Both the position numbers and the translations under genes were made by a program. A stretch of DNA of 64,000 nucleotides. Origin: Granulicella sapmiensis (GTDB taxonomy: Bacteria; Acidobacteriota; Terriglobia; Terriglobales; Acidobacteriaceae). The stretch is taken from positions 206,669-270,668 of the forward strand of contig JAMFSR010000035.1 in assembly GCA_026225395.1 (NCBI GenBank), read 5' to 3'. The first letter of the stretch is position 1. Every line of letters begins with the position of its first letter. Positions 1-7,466 of this stretch are shown here, piece by piece. The notes beneath the pieces were generated by a model. That model had not been told where the DNA came from. It was given only the letters and a program-made list of their open reading frames with translations, and made no database searches.

Positions 1-1031
1 AACGCAGCCTTCTTCGCCGACTCCGCAGCCTTCAGCGACTCCGCCGCCGCGGCCAAATCCTTGCGCTGCTTCAACGCCTGCTGAAACGCAGCCTCCGGAT
101 CCGGCGCATCCAAAATCGCGAACGGCGTCGTATCCGTCAGGTCGAACTTCTGGTCCAGCGGCAAACCGATCACCCGCGCCAGCGAAAGCTTATCCTTCTC
201 CAACTGGTTGGTCGTCGAAATCAACTGCTGCTGCTCGTTCTGGTAATCCACCTGCGCCCGCAGCACATCCAGCCGCGGACTCGTACCCGCGTCGTGTCCC
301 GCCGTCGCTTGGTCGAGCGACACCTTCGACTCGTCCATCTCAGCTTTCACAGCCGCAATCCGCGCCGCATCGGCGATGCAAAGCAGATAAGCATTGCCAA
401 CCGTCAGCACCACCAAATCCCGTGCATCCTGGGCAGTCAGCTTCGCAGCCTCAAAGTTATGCTTCGCCGTAATGTAGTTCTCCAGCGACTGCACATTCAC
501 CAAGTTCTGCGTCAAGTACGCCCGGAAATCCATCACCTGGAACGGCCCGATGATCGGGTTCAATCCCGGAAACTTCAATCCATAGGCCGCCAGGTTCACC
601 TGCTCAACCTCGTACGAAGCCGCTCCGGTCACCGTCGGCAAAAGCGCCTGCAGCTGCTGCAACCGCTGCCCACTCGCAGACTTCTCATTCGAAGTCTGCA
701 AAACCAGCCCAAGGTTGTTCCGCAGCCCGCGCTGCACGGCATCGGTCAGCGTCAGCCCCAGCACGTCGCCGGTAGCCTTGTCGCGAACGATACTGCCCTT
801 ATAGCTGGGGTCATCCGAACCCGCAGCCGGCGTCACACTCGGCCCCGGCGTCGACAACTGCGTCTGTACCTTGGTCACCGCGTCAATCGCGCTGCCCGAC
901 GAGCCCGCAGAACCCTGCCCATTGCTGCCCGGTCCAGCGCCCTGTGCCAGCACCGGCACCGAGCTTACCGCCAACACAAGGACTCCCGCGCTTACCAACG
1001 CGCGCTGTTTCATTTTCACCATATGTCTCAT
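1..1031 (-). CDS. TolC-family outer membrane efflux channel (3' end beyond window)
   Basis: Read leftwards from ATG at 1031, about 343 residues are visible before the window ends, so the C-terminus is missing. A basic start and hydrophobic stretch ending in VLAQG look like a signal peptide. The rest is rich in A, Q, L and N with the pattern of TolC helices (for example DAVQRGLRNNLGLVLQ, then TAQDARDLVVLTVGNAYLLC). TolC-family proteins form the outer membrane and periplasmic tunnel of tripartite efflux or type I secretion systems. Partner pump genes would lie left of the window if this is an operon. In-frame ATGs at 1022 and 1013 are alternative starts. It is divergent from the oxidoreductase at 1253. 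Confidence 0.85.
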   Translation of the reverse strand, partial: MRHMVKMKQRALVSAGVLVLAVSSVPVLAQGAGPGSNGQGSAGSSGSAIDAVTKVQTQLSTPGPSVTPAAGSDDPSYKGSIVRDKATGDVLGLTLTDAVQRGLRNNLGLVLQTSNEKSASGQRLQQLQALLPTVTGAASYEVEQVNLAAYGLKFPGLNPIIGPFQVMDFRAYLTQNLVNVQSLENYITAKHNFEAAKLTAQDARDLVVLTVGNAYLLCIADAARIAAVKAEMDESKVSLDQATAGHDAGTSPRLDVLRAQVDYQNEQQQLISTTNQLEKDKLSLARVIGLPLDQKFDLTDTTPFAILDAPDPEAAFQQALKQRKDLAAAAESLKAAESAKKAA

Positions 1032-1252
1032 GCTAATCGTTTGGGGTTGCTCTGTCGTAAAACTTTGACCGCGTTGTTGCAATCATTGGTCTTATCTACT
1101 AGATGCAACCCGCCTCACGATGTATGCAAAAAATCCGGGGGATTTCCGCCGATTCCCCGTTCCCTGTGCAAATCCAGCTCAAAATGACCGTCCAGTCAGC
1201 GCAACCCACGCCTCTTGCTCCGAACCTGTCAAACAGCAGTACGATAGTTCCC

Positions 1253-2377
1253 ATGAGTTTCCCCACCATCCGCACCGCTGTCATCGGTTACGGCCTCGCC
1301 GGCCGCGTCTTCCACTGCCCCTTCGTCCACGCCGTCCCGGGTCTGGAACTCTCCGCCATCATTGTCTCCAACCCCGAACGCGCCGCCGCCGCCAAAGCCG
1401 CCTACCCTGACGCCAAAATCCTCGCCACCACCGACGAAGCCTTCAACGACCCCGCCGTCGACCTCATCGTCATCGGCACCCCCAACGACACCCACTTCAC
1501 CCTCGCCCAGGCCGCCCTCAACGCCAACAAGCACGTCGTCGTCGACAAGCCCATGACCACCTCCGCCGACGACGCCCGCACCCTCATCACCCTCGCCGCC
1601 GAAAAGGGCAAAATCCTCGCCCCCTACCATAACCGCCGCTACGACACCGACTTCCTCACCCTCCGCAAACTCCTCACCGACGCCACCCTCGGCCGCATCA
1701 CCCAGGTCATCGCCCACTTCGACCGCTTCCGCCCACTCGTCCGCCCCAACACCTGGAAAGAGGTCGGCTTCGACAACGGCCTGCTCTTCGACCTCGGCCC
1801 CCACCTCGTCGACCAGGCCCTCGCCCTCTTCGGCCTTCCCTCCCGCGTCACCGCCATCGACCGCACCGACCGCGACGTCACCGACATCGACGACTTCGTC
1901 TCCATCACCTTCGAGTACGACACCACCATCACCGTCGACGGCAAACCCGTCCCCCGCACCCTCCAGTACGAGTGCCACGCCACCATGCTCGCCGCCGACC
2001 CCGCCCCACGCTTCCGCGTCCACGGCACCCTCGGTAGCTACGTCAAACAAGGTCTCGACCCCCAGGAACAGGCCCTCATCAAGGGCATCCGCCCACCCGA
2101 AATGGGCAGCCCCGAACCCTGGCTCCCCGAACCCGAATCCGCCTGGGGCACCCTCACCACCGCCACCAAACTCACCGAGCCGGTCGAGTTCTCCCGCGCC
2201 CCATACCCCTCCGTCACCGGCGACTACCGCCTCTACTACGCCAACGTCCGCGACGCCATCAACGGCGCCGCCCCACTCGCCATCCCCTCCGAGGACGCCT
2301 ACCGCGTAATCCGCCTCCTCGACCTGGCCCGCCAAAGCAGCACCGAACGCCGCACCCTCGAAGTCACCTTCAACTAA
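1253..2377 (+). CDS. Gfo/Idh/MocA-family NAD(P)-dependent oxidoreductase
   Basis: A protein of 374 residues. The N-terminal Rossmann fold is plain: RTAVIGYGLAGRVFH gives the GxGxxG-type nucleotide loop. DLIVIGTPNDTHFTLA and HVVVDKPMTT follow, the latter being the EKP-like motif of the family (here DKP). The C-terminal alpha/beta domain has the family substrate-binding layout, with FDLGPHLVDQALALFG matching the common G.H..D motif. Such enzymes oxidise or reduce sugars, inositols or related polyols; the substrate cannot be read from sequence. The start at 1253 is chosen because the Rossmann strand begins six residues later; an upstream in-frame extension from 1103 has no family similarity. Coding strand is very C-rich. 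Confidence 0.9.
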   Translation: MSFPTIRTAVIGYGLAGRVFHCPFVHAVPGLELSAIIVSNPERAAAAKAAYPDAKILATTDEAFNDPAVDLIVIGTPNDTHFTLAQAALNANKHVVVDKPMTTSADDARTLITLAAEKGKILAPYHNRRYDTDFLTLRKLLTDATLGRITQVIAHFDRFRPLVRPNTWKEVGFDNGLLFDLGPHLVDQALALFGLPSRVTAIDRTDRDVTDIDDFVSITFEYDTTITVDGKPVPRTLQYECHATMLAADPAPRFRVHGTLGSYVKQGLDPQEQALIKGIRPPEMGSPEPWLPEPESAWGTLTTATKLTEPVEFSRAPYPSVTGDYRLYYANVRDAINGAAPLAIPSEDAYRVIRLLDLARQSSTERRTLEVTFN

Positions 2378-2390
2378 CCACCACAACCGA

Positions 2391-2500
2391 CGGCCCATCC
2401 TTTCGCGCACTTTGCCGAAGGTGGGTGTCGGCGAAGCCGGGTGCCCCATCTTCGCCGCGCACTTTGCGGCTAAGGTGGGCATCGCGCGATTAGCGCGACC
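2391..2500 (+). repeat. Family-1 dispersed hairpin repeat, two degenerate copies
   Basis: Two neighbouring copies of an element whose core reads as CCCATCCTTTCGCGCA...GAAGGTGGG, followed by a small second hairpin (ATCGCGCGATTAGCGCGA). The same element recurs at 12762, 15257, 18001, 18153, 33357, 35105 and 60850. It fills the gap between the oxidoreductase and ccmE and carries no gene. Confidence 0.75.
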
Positions 2501-2542
2501 GCCCCCGCCCATGCCAAAGCAAACCCGCGATAGACTAAACCC

Positions 2543-2980
2543 GTGAAGAAAAAGTCCCAATCCTTCCCGCTGAAGTTCCTGATCGCCGGCGCGCTCGTAG
2601 TCGCCACGGTCGCCTGGCTCGCCATCTCCGCCGGGCAGGACTCCAAGCAGTACTACGTCACCATCACCGAGCTTCAGAAGATGGGCAACAAGGCTTACAA
2701 GGTAAACCTGCGCGTCGCCGGCAACGTCCAGCCCGGCACCATCGACCGCTCCGGCCCCAACGCCACCTTCACCCTCATCGAACAGGGCAAGCTCCTCAAG
2801 GTCGACTACCAGGGCGCCGAACCCCCACCCGACACCTTCAAAGACGACGCCCAGGCCCTGGCCATCGGCACCTACGGCCGCGACGGCGTCTTCCACGCCA
2901 CCCAACTCCAGGCCAAGTGCGCCAGCAAATACGCCCCCGCCAAACCCGGCGCCACCACCCCCACCGGCAACAAAACCTAA
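2543..2980 (+). CDS. ccmE: Cytochrome c maturation heme chaperone CcmE, Cys-type
   Basis: A protein of 145 residues, the usual CcmE size. After a short basic tail comes one N-terminal membrane anchor (residues about 10-30), then a periplasmic OB-fold domain (YYVTITEL, VAGNVQPGTI, FTLIEQGKLLKVDYQG, VEG-like GRDGVFHATQLQAKC). CcmE holds heme covalently before handing it to CcmF for attachment to apocytochrome c. In most proteobacteria the heme-binding residue is His in HxxxY; here the motif is C126-A-S-K-Y130, the CxxxY form known from some archaea and Desulfovibrio. The proline- and lysine-rich tail follows. ccmA lies 2 kb downstream on the same strand, separated by two opposite-strand genes; ccmB, C, F and H are not in the window. 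Confidence 0.87.
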   Translation: MKKKSQSFPLKFLIAGALVVATVAWLAISAGQDSKQYYVTITELQKMGNKAYKVNLRVAGNVQPGTIDRSGPNATFTLIEQGKLLKVDYQGAEPPPDTFKDDAQALAIGTYGRDGVFHATQLQAKCASKYAPAKPGATTPTGNKT

Positions 2981-2981
2981 C

Positions 2982-3443
2982 TCAGCGGGCACCATACTTT
3001 CGCAGGTGATACTGAAAGTAAAGAACTCCAAAGAATAATGTCATCCCTCCATGCAGGGAGCGACCAACCGCCTTTACGAGCTGTCCGCGCAGTGAAAAGA
3101 CAGCCCACAAATAAAGCAAGACGTTGCCAATTCGTGTGGCATCTCGCAAAGCTAAATCCGTACCCGATAAGTACTCCGCGGGTAATGCAAACCGCGTGAA
3201 GAACGTCAGGTAAAAAATACCGGTCGAGAAAACTAAATAACCAACTGCAAGGGGTACGACATTACTCTTGCCATTTACCTTCTCCACCCATGATGCCTGC
3301 AGGATCATCCATACCCTCCCGAATAGCCCAAGAGTGACAACATCCAGCAGCAGAACCCAACCCCAATTCAAAGTGGGGGGCTTTGGATGCATACGGACAG
3401 AAGACGACGAAGAGTACTCAGCAGGCGAGGGATATGTGCTCAT
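2982..3443 (-). CDS. Small multi-pass membrane protein (DUF4234-like)
   Basis: A protein of 153 residues, convergent with ccmE (one base between the two stops). The N-terminus is Ser/Pro-rich, followed by about four predicted membrane segments: WGWVLLLDVVTLGLFGRVWM, VVPLAVGYLVFSTGIFYLTF, IGNVLLYLWAVFSL and MTLFFGVLYFQYHL. The L..VTLGLFG.VW pattern followed by a charged W-rich strip (QASWVEKVNG) resembles the DUF4234 type of membrane protein, from memory. No catalytic motif is visible. Base composition is clearly less GC-rich than its neighbours, with more A and T at third positions, which may mean recent acquisition or weak selection. The function is unknown. Confidence 0.7.
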   Translation of the reverse strand: MSTYPSPAEYSSSSSVRMHPKPPTLNWGWVLLLDVVTLGLFGRVWMILQASWVEKVNGKSNVVPLAVGYLVFSTGIFYLTFFTRFALPAEYLSGTDLALRDATRIGNVLLYLWAVFSLRGQLVKAVGRSLHGGMTLFFGVLYFQYHLRKYGAR

Positions 3444-3496
3444 GGTGCAGCAATTTTAGCCGATGCTTCTTATCTCTTGCCCCTTTTCACTTGTCC

Positions 3497-4951
3497 CTAC
3501 TTCCCCAGTGCCTTCAAATAAAGGTAATAAAACTCCACCCCCGAGTAATAAGCCTCCACCCTCACCCGCTCATCCCGTCCATGCGCACGGTCATCATCAA
3601 AATCAATCCCCACGCCTCCAATCCCATAGCTGGGAATCCCCGCCGCCATCGTATAGATCGAGTCACTCGCCCCGGCGTTCATCACCGGAATCACCGGAAT
3701 CCCCGGCCACATCTCCGCAGTCACCTCCCGCAGCGGCACAAACACATCGTCCCGCAACGGCGGCGGCGCCAGGCTCTTCCGGTTCGGCGCCGTAGCCGAA
3801 ACACCACCCGCATCCGACACATACTCCACCGTCAGCTTCGAATCGCCAAACAGCTTGATCAGCGTCTGGCGAATCTCCTCCTGCGAGTGCCCCGGCAGAA
3901 TCCTGCAGTTCACATTCGCCTGCGCCAGCGCCGGCAGCGCATTCGGCGCACGCCCCGCGCTCAGCATCGTCGCCACGCACGTCGTCCGCAGCATCGCACT
4001 ATCCGCCGGATCCTTCGAAAAATCCGCAACCGCCTTCATATCCATCGGCGTCGCCAACACCCCACGAATATCCGCCGCCCGCGACGGCACCGCAATCTTC
4101 TCCGTAATCGCCAGCGAAGCCCGCGTCACCTCATTCAACTCCACCGGAAACGGATTCGCCTCCAGCTTCGCCAGCGCATGCACCAGCTCATAAATCGCAT
4201 TGTCCGGCCGTGGCTGCGAGCTATGCCCACCGGGATTGGTCGCACTCAGCCGAAAGTCCGCATACGTCTTCTCAGTGGCCTCGACATCCATCTCATCCGC
4301 CTTGCCGCCCCGCAACTCCACCCCACCCGAATCCGGATTCAGCACAAAATCCGCCTGCATCAACTGCGGCCGATTCTTCAGCAGCCAGTCCACTCCATTC
4401 GACTTCCCACCCTCTTCATCCGCCGTCAGCGCCAGCACGATATCCCGGTCCGGCATATACCCCTCGCGCCGCAACCGTATAAAGTCCTCCACAATTCCCG
4501 CGTCCGCCACCTTCATATCCTGCGTTCCACGACCGTAAAAATATCCATCCTTCTCGATGAACGTGTACGGATCGGTCGTCCAATCCTCCCGCCGAGCCTC
4601 CACCACATCAATGTGCCCAATGATCAAAACCGGCTTCAACTTCGATCCAGCCGCCCCCCGATACCGCGCCACCAAATTCATCTTCCGATCGTTCGGCCCT
4701 GCCAGCACCAGATCCTCCGCCGCAAACCCACCCGCCAGCAGCCGTTTCCGCATAGCCTCCGCGCAAGCCGTCACACTCCCATTCGAGTCCTGCGAATTGA
4801 TCTCAATCAACTCCTTAAAAATCACCCTTGAAAGCTCCCGATCCGCCTTCGGCAACTTCGGCCCCGCCGCCTGCGCCCCATTCTGCGCAATCCCCACTCC
4901 AACCCCAATCAACAACCCAAACATCAACGCAACACGCTTCATCACAACCAT
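3497..4951 (-). CDS. Exported M20-family zinc metallopeptidase
   Basis: A protein of 484 residues with a cleavable signal sequence (VALMFGLLIGVGVGIAQ). The M20 catalytic core is intact: LIIGHIDVVE supplies the first metal His113 and Asp115, GRGTQDMK the bridging Asp145, TADEEGG the catalytic and ligand glutamates, LNPDSGG another ligand, and DDRAHGRDERV the last His. A lid or dimerisation domain lies between (NPGGHSSQPRPDNAI). M20 enzymes remove N-terminal residues from peptides or hydrolyse acylated amino acids. Because it is exported it is unlikely to be the cytosolic ArgE missing from the arg operon at 50 kb. ATG at 4942 is an alternative start. It is divergent from ccmA. Confidence 0.9.
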   Translation of the reverse strand: MVVMKRVALMFGLLIGVGVGIAQNGAQAAGPKLPKADRELSRVIFKELIEINSQDSNGSVTACAEAMRKRLLAGGFAAEDLVLAGPNDRKMNLVARYRGAAGSKLKPVLIIGHIDVVEARREDWTTDPYTFIEKDGYFYGRGTQDMKVADAGIVEDFIRLRREGYMPDRDIVLALTADEEGGKSNGVDWLLKNRPQLMQADFVLNPDSGGVELRGGKADEMDVEATEKTYADFRLSATNPGGHSSQPRPDNAIYELVHALAKLEANPFPVELNEVTRASLAITEKIAVPSRAADIRGVLATPMDMKAVADFSKDPADSAMLRTTCVATMLSAGRAPNALPALAQANVNCRILPGHSQEEIRQTLIKLFGDSKLTVEYVSDAGGVSATAPNRKSLAPPPLRDDVFVPLREVTAEMWPGIPVIPVMNAGASDSIYTMAAGIPSYGIGGVGIDFDDDRAHGRDERVRVEAYYSGVEFYYLYLKALGK

Positions 4952-4986
4952 CTCTACACTCTATCCTCTACTCTCTACACTCTGCC
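4952..4986 (+). repeat. Low-complexity CTCTACA-type short tandem repeat
   Basis: The spacer between the M20 gene and ccmA is made of loosely tandem 6-8 base units of the CTCTACA/ACTCTAT type. The same kind of C-rich, roughly heptameric DNA recurs in many other spacers of this window (5692, 14640, 22842, 25855, 45548). Confidence 0.55.
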
Positions 4987-5010
4987 TTTGACCTATACTC
5001 GCATAGCAGC

Positions 5011-5679
5011 ATGCCCGCCTCGACCACCCCCGAACCCGTCGTCATCCTCGACCGCGTCTCACGCCTCTACGGCACCTTCGCCGCTCTCCGCGAAGTCTCG
5101 CTCACGCTGCCCGCCGGCTCCAGCGTCGTCCTCCTCGGTGAAAACGGCGCAGGCAAATCCACCCTCCTCAAGCTGGTCGCCGGCCTCGCGAGTCCCACCT
5201 ACGGCACAGTCACAGTATTCGACGACAGACCCCTAGCCGTCCGCGACCGCCTCGCCTACATGTCCCACGCCACCATGCTCTACGACGAGCTCACCGGTCT
5301 CGAAAACCTAAAGTACTTCGCATCCCTGAGCCCTGATCCCTCGGCCCTGGACCCCGCCGCAGCCCTCCGCGAAGTAGGCCTCGACCCCACCCTCCCCCGT
5401 CGCGTAGCCGACTACTCCCAGGGCATGCGCCAGCGCGCCTCCCTCGCCCGCGTGCTCCTCACCAGCCCCGATCTCCTGCTCCTCGACGAACCCTTCTCGA
5501 ACCTCGACGTCTCCTCCGCGCAGGCCATGATCGCCCGCCTCCACACCTACCTCGCCACACCCACCACCACCGGCCAACTCCGCACCCTCATCCTCACCAC
5601 CCACCAGGCCGAACTAGCCAAACCCCTCGCCAACCTGACCCTCACCCTCCAGCAAGGCCGCATCGTCTCCAGATCTTAA
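5011..5679 (+). CDS. ccmA: Heme exporter ATPase CcmA (ABC transporter ATP-binding protein)
   Basis: A protein of 222 residues, the typical length of CcmA. It is a single ABC ATPase domain: Walker A GENGAGKST, signature YSQGMRQRASLAR, Walker B DLLLLDEPFSNLD and switch histidine TTHQ. The variant SQGM(R)QR signature and the short size fit CcmA-type heme-handling ATPases better than other ABC classes, and the gene follows ccmE on the same strand. CcmA with CcmB drives release of holo-CcmE from the CcmC complex. The ATG at 5011 is preferred; an upstream in-frame extension from 4828 runs through repeat DNA and the antisense of the M20 gene. A generic ABC-2 type exporter ATPase is the alternative. 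Confidence 0.75.
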   Translation: MPASTTPEPVVILDRVSRLYGTFAALREVSLTLPAGSSVVLLGENGAGKSTLLKLVAGLASPTYGTVTVFDDRPLAVRDRLAYMSHATMLYDELTGLENLKYFASLSPDPSALDPAAALREVGLDPTLPRRVADYSQGMRQRASLARVLLTSPDLLLLDEPFSNLDVSSAQAMIARLHTYLATPTTTGQLRTLILTTHQAELAKPLANLTLTLQQGRIVSRS

Positions 5680-5691
5680 CTCACAGCTACG

Positions 5692-5768
5692 CCACTCAAA
5701 ACTCAAAACTGAACCAAACCCCAAACACCCTCAAACCTCACTCCTCCAGACTCTCACCCCTCTACAAA
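5692..5768 (+). repeat. C/A-rich short tandem repeat (ACTCAAA/CCCCAAA type)
   Basis: The whole gap between ccmA and ybaK consists of imperfect 7-9 base units such as ACTCAAA, CCAAACC and CCTCAAA. No promoter or hairpin is evident in it. Confidence 0.55.
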
Positions 5769-5772
5769 CACC

Positions 5773-6252
5773 ATGACCACGCCCAAGACCAACGCCGCCC
5801 GCCTCCTCGACCAGCTCAAAATCCCCTACGAGCTCCGCGCCTACGAAGTCGATCCCAACGACCTCACCGCCATCTCCGTCGCCCACAAAATCGGCCTCCC
5901 GCCCGAACAGGTCTTCAAGACCCTCCTCACCACCACGACGGAAAAAGAACACCTCTTCGCCATCATCCCCGGCGACTCCGAACTCGACCTCAAAAAACTA
6001 GCCCACGCCGCCGGCACCCGCAAAGTCGAGCTCGCCAGCCTCAAAGAAGTCGAACCCCTCACCGGCTACATCCGCGGCGGCGTCACTGTCCTCGCCGCAA
6101 AGAAGCCCTTCCCACCTTTCGCCGACGAAACCATCGAACTCTTCGACCTCATCAGCGTCTCCGCCGGACAGCGCGGCCTCCAACTCCTCATGTCCCCCGC
6201 CGACTACCTCCGCGCCACCAACGCCACCCTCGTCGACCTCACCAAGGCCTGA
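5773..6252 (+). CDS. ybaK: YbaK/EbsC-family aminoacyl-tRNA editing protein (Cys-tRNA(Pro) deacylase)
   Basis: A protein of 159 residues spanning one YbaK/ProX editing domain. Characteristic features are the N-terminal NAARLLDQLKIPYELRAYE, the early KIGLPPEQVFKTLL helix with the conserved lysine in VFKTL, then AIIPGDSELDLKKLA and the GGVTVLAAKKPFP segment. YbaK proteins hydrolyse Cys-tRNA(Pro) formed by mischarging by prolyl-tRNA synthetase. The start is unambiguous, as the protein begins MTTPKTNAARLL like its homologues. It is convergent with the small gene ending at 6259, with six bases between the stops. Confidence 0.9.
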   Translation: MTTPKTNAARLLDQLKIPYELRAYEVDPNDLTAISVAHKIGLPPEQVFKTLLTTTTEKEHLFAIIPGDSELDLKKLAHAAGTRKVELASLKEVEPLTGYIRGGVTVLAAKKPFPPFADETIELFDLISVSAGQRGLQLLMSPADYLRATNATLVDLTKA

Positions 6253-6258
6253 ACCCCA

Positions 6259-6501
6259 CTACTCCTCAACCGGTGCCGAGTAGTCGATCGAAACCACGCG
6301 CCCGCCCATCTCGCAGTTCACCGAGAACAGCGTCCTGCGCTTCTCGTCCCGCACCACGCGTCGGCCCTCATCCATCTCCGCATTCGATACCCGCAGCGCC
6401 ACGCGGTCCATCACATACGTCTGCGGCTTGATCGCTGTCACCGCGGTGGCAGACGCCGTAACCGCCAGGATTGCGAGAACGAAATACTCTGATTTATCCA
6501 T
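6259..6501 (-). CDS. Small exported hypothetical protein
   Basis: An 80-residue protein. The start at ATG 6501 is chosen because it follows a good ribosome site (AAGGAGAGGGAG); an in-frame start at 6528 would add nine residues. Residues about 6-24 (FVLAILAVTASATAVTAI) form a signal peptide or membrane anchor. The remainder is a small charged domain (MDRVALRVSNAEMDEGRRVV, then VNCEMGGRVVSIDYS). It lies 32 bases downstream of the secreted repeat protein and probably shares its transcript with the BlaI/M56 module upstream. I do not recognise a family. Confidence 0.6.
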   Translation of the reverse strand: MDKSEYFVLAILAVTASATAVTAIKPQTYVMDRVALRVSNAEMDEGRRVVRDEKRRTLFSVNCEMGGRVVSIDYSAPVEE

Positions 6502-6533
6502 CTCCCTCTCCTTGCACAACGCCTTCACTAGTT

Positions 6534-7319
6534 CTAGTTATCCAGCTTGAACACCTTGATCTGAATCAGCTTCGACAACGTCAGGTCTTTCAACCCTCTC
6601 GCCCGCATCCGGTCCACAAACGGCCGGTCGATCTTGAACACACTCATCTGCACCAGGTCCTGCTCGCTCGGATTGAAGCCCATCTCGCGCGCCACCTTCG
6701 CCGTCTCCGGAGTCACCCCAACCGCCTTCATCTGTGTCAGCTTGTTCGCCCTCAGCTCCGGAAACCCAGCCGCGGCCATCGCATGGATGTAGTCCACATC
6801 CACATGCAGCGCCCGCAACCCCATCAGCTTGCCGGTCGACATATCCGTTACACCCGCATCCTTCATCTGCTGCACCCACGCCGTCGTGATATCCAGCACC
6901 AACATGCTTTCCTGCTTCCTGTCGGTAATTTCATCAAAGCCCATCGACAACATCTTCTGCACAAACGCCGCATCCGGTGTGAACTGATACCGCCCCGCCA
7001 GCACACCATCATGCACTGTCCCCGAGCACGTCAGCTCCCCAGCCTCACCCTTCATCACTCCGTTCAACTGCGCGCCTTCATGCCCCAGCTCATCCTGCGA
7101 AACACCCGTCCATCGCGCCCAGCTGATGTTTGAGTTCTCCGAAGTCCCACAGTCATGCCCATCCTCGCCGCAACTCTCACGCCGCAACAGCACATCGGCC
7201 GTATCCGTATTGCGAACCTTGTTATGCGTGGCCGAAACCATGCACAATCCCGATAGGACCTCCGCCCGCGCAGAGACCGAAAGACCCGCCATCAACAACA
7301 GCACTCCGATACGCTTCAT
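6534..7319 (-). CDS. Secreted protein with about five 29-residue GVTPE-type repeats
   Basis: A protein of 261 residues with signal peptide MKRIGVLLLMAGLSVSARA. An N-terminal Cys-containing beta-rich part (four Cys among residues 26-98) is followed by repeats: glycine of the [MAR]-G-[FVL] step falls at residues 127, 156, 185, 214 and 242, so the period is 29 (once 28). Example unit core: LTQMKAVGVTPETAKVAREMGF. This is the same repeat as in the M56 protein immediately upstream (7467-9584). The protein is therefore a soluble, exported relative of the sensor's repeat domain, possibly a partner or competitor for the same ligand (inference). The start at 7319 is preferred over an extension to 7397 because the signal peptide begins there. 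Confidence 0.75.
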   Translation of the reverse strand: MKRIGVLLLMAGLSVSARAEVLSGLCMVSATHNKVRNTDTADVLLRRESCGEDGHDCGTSENSNISWARWTGVSQDELGHEGAQLNGVMKGEAGELTCSGTVHDGVLAGRYQFTPDAAFVQKMLSMGFDEITDRKQESMLVLDITTAWVQQMKDAGVTDMSTGKLMGLRALHVDVDYIHAMAAAGFPELRANKLTQMKAVGVTPETAKVAREMGFNPSEQDLVQMSVFKIDRPFVDRMRARGLKDLTLSKLIQIKVFKLDN

Positions 7320-7436
7320 CGCACTCCTCCATCCCGTTTCACAACATCGCCTCGTCTTCCGCAAACCCTTAAGGCAAAGCTCCGCCACAAAGGCCACAGG
7401 CCCGCTTCATCAACATCAATATGTTCTTCGAATTTA

Positions 7437-7459
7437 GCCCGGGGGCCTTAGCCCCGGGC
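7437..7459 (-). repeat. GC-rich hairpin of the GGGGCTAAGGCCCC family
   Basis: Arms GCCCGGGG (7437-7444) and CCCCGGGC (7452-7459) enclose a seven-base loop. It sits just after the M56 gene and before the secreted repeat protein. No T-run follows, so it is not a classical terminator, but it could slow RNA decay or attenuate read-through. A related element is at 36363-36415. Confidence 0.55.
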
Positions 7460-7466
7460 CCTCGTC

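Noticed and set aside
1229..3031. A 600-codon open frame on the minus strand, Gly/Val/Glu-rich
   Set aside because: It is the antisense of the oxidoreductase and ccmE in very GC-rich DNA. Its composition is low-complexity and it matches no fold, while the plus-strand genes have clear motifs.
3383..4831. Long plus-strand frame rich in Arg/His/Pro over the M20 gene; similar frames over metH (10033-11310, 11461-13044) and the M56 gene (7530-8642)
   Set aside because: All are antisense shadows of genes with complete catalytic motifs.
3497..4951. M20 peptidase as the missing ArgE deacetylase
   Set aside because: It has a signal peptide and lies 46 kb from the arg operon, so a cytosolic acetylornithine deacetylase role is unlikely.
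7437..7459. Intrinsic terminator between the M56 gene and the secreted repeat gene
   Set aside because: The hairpin is strong but has no T-run on the minus strand, and it belongs to a repeat family; kept only as a repeat.
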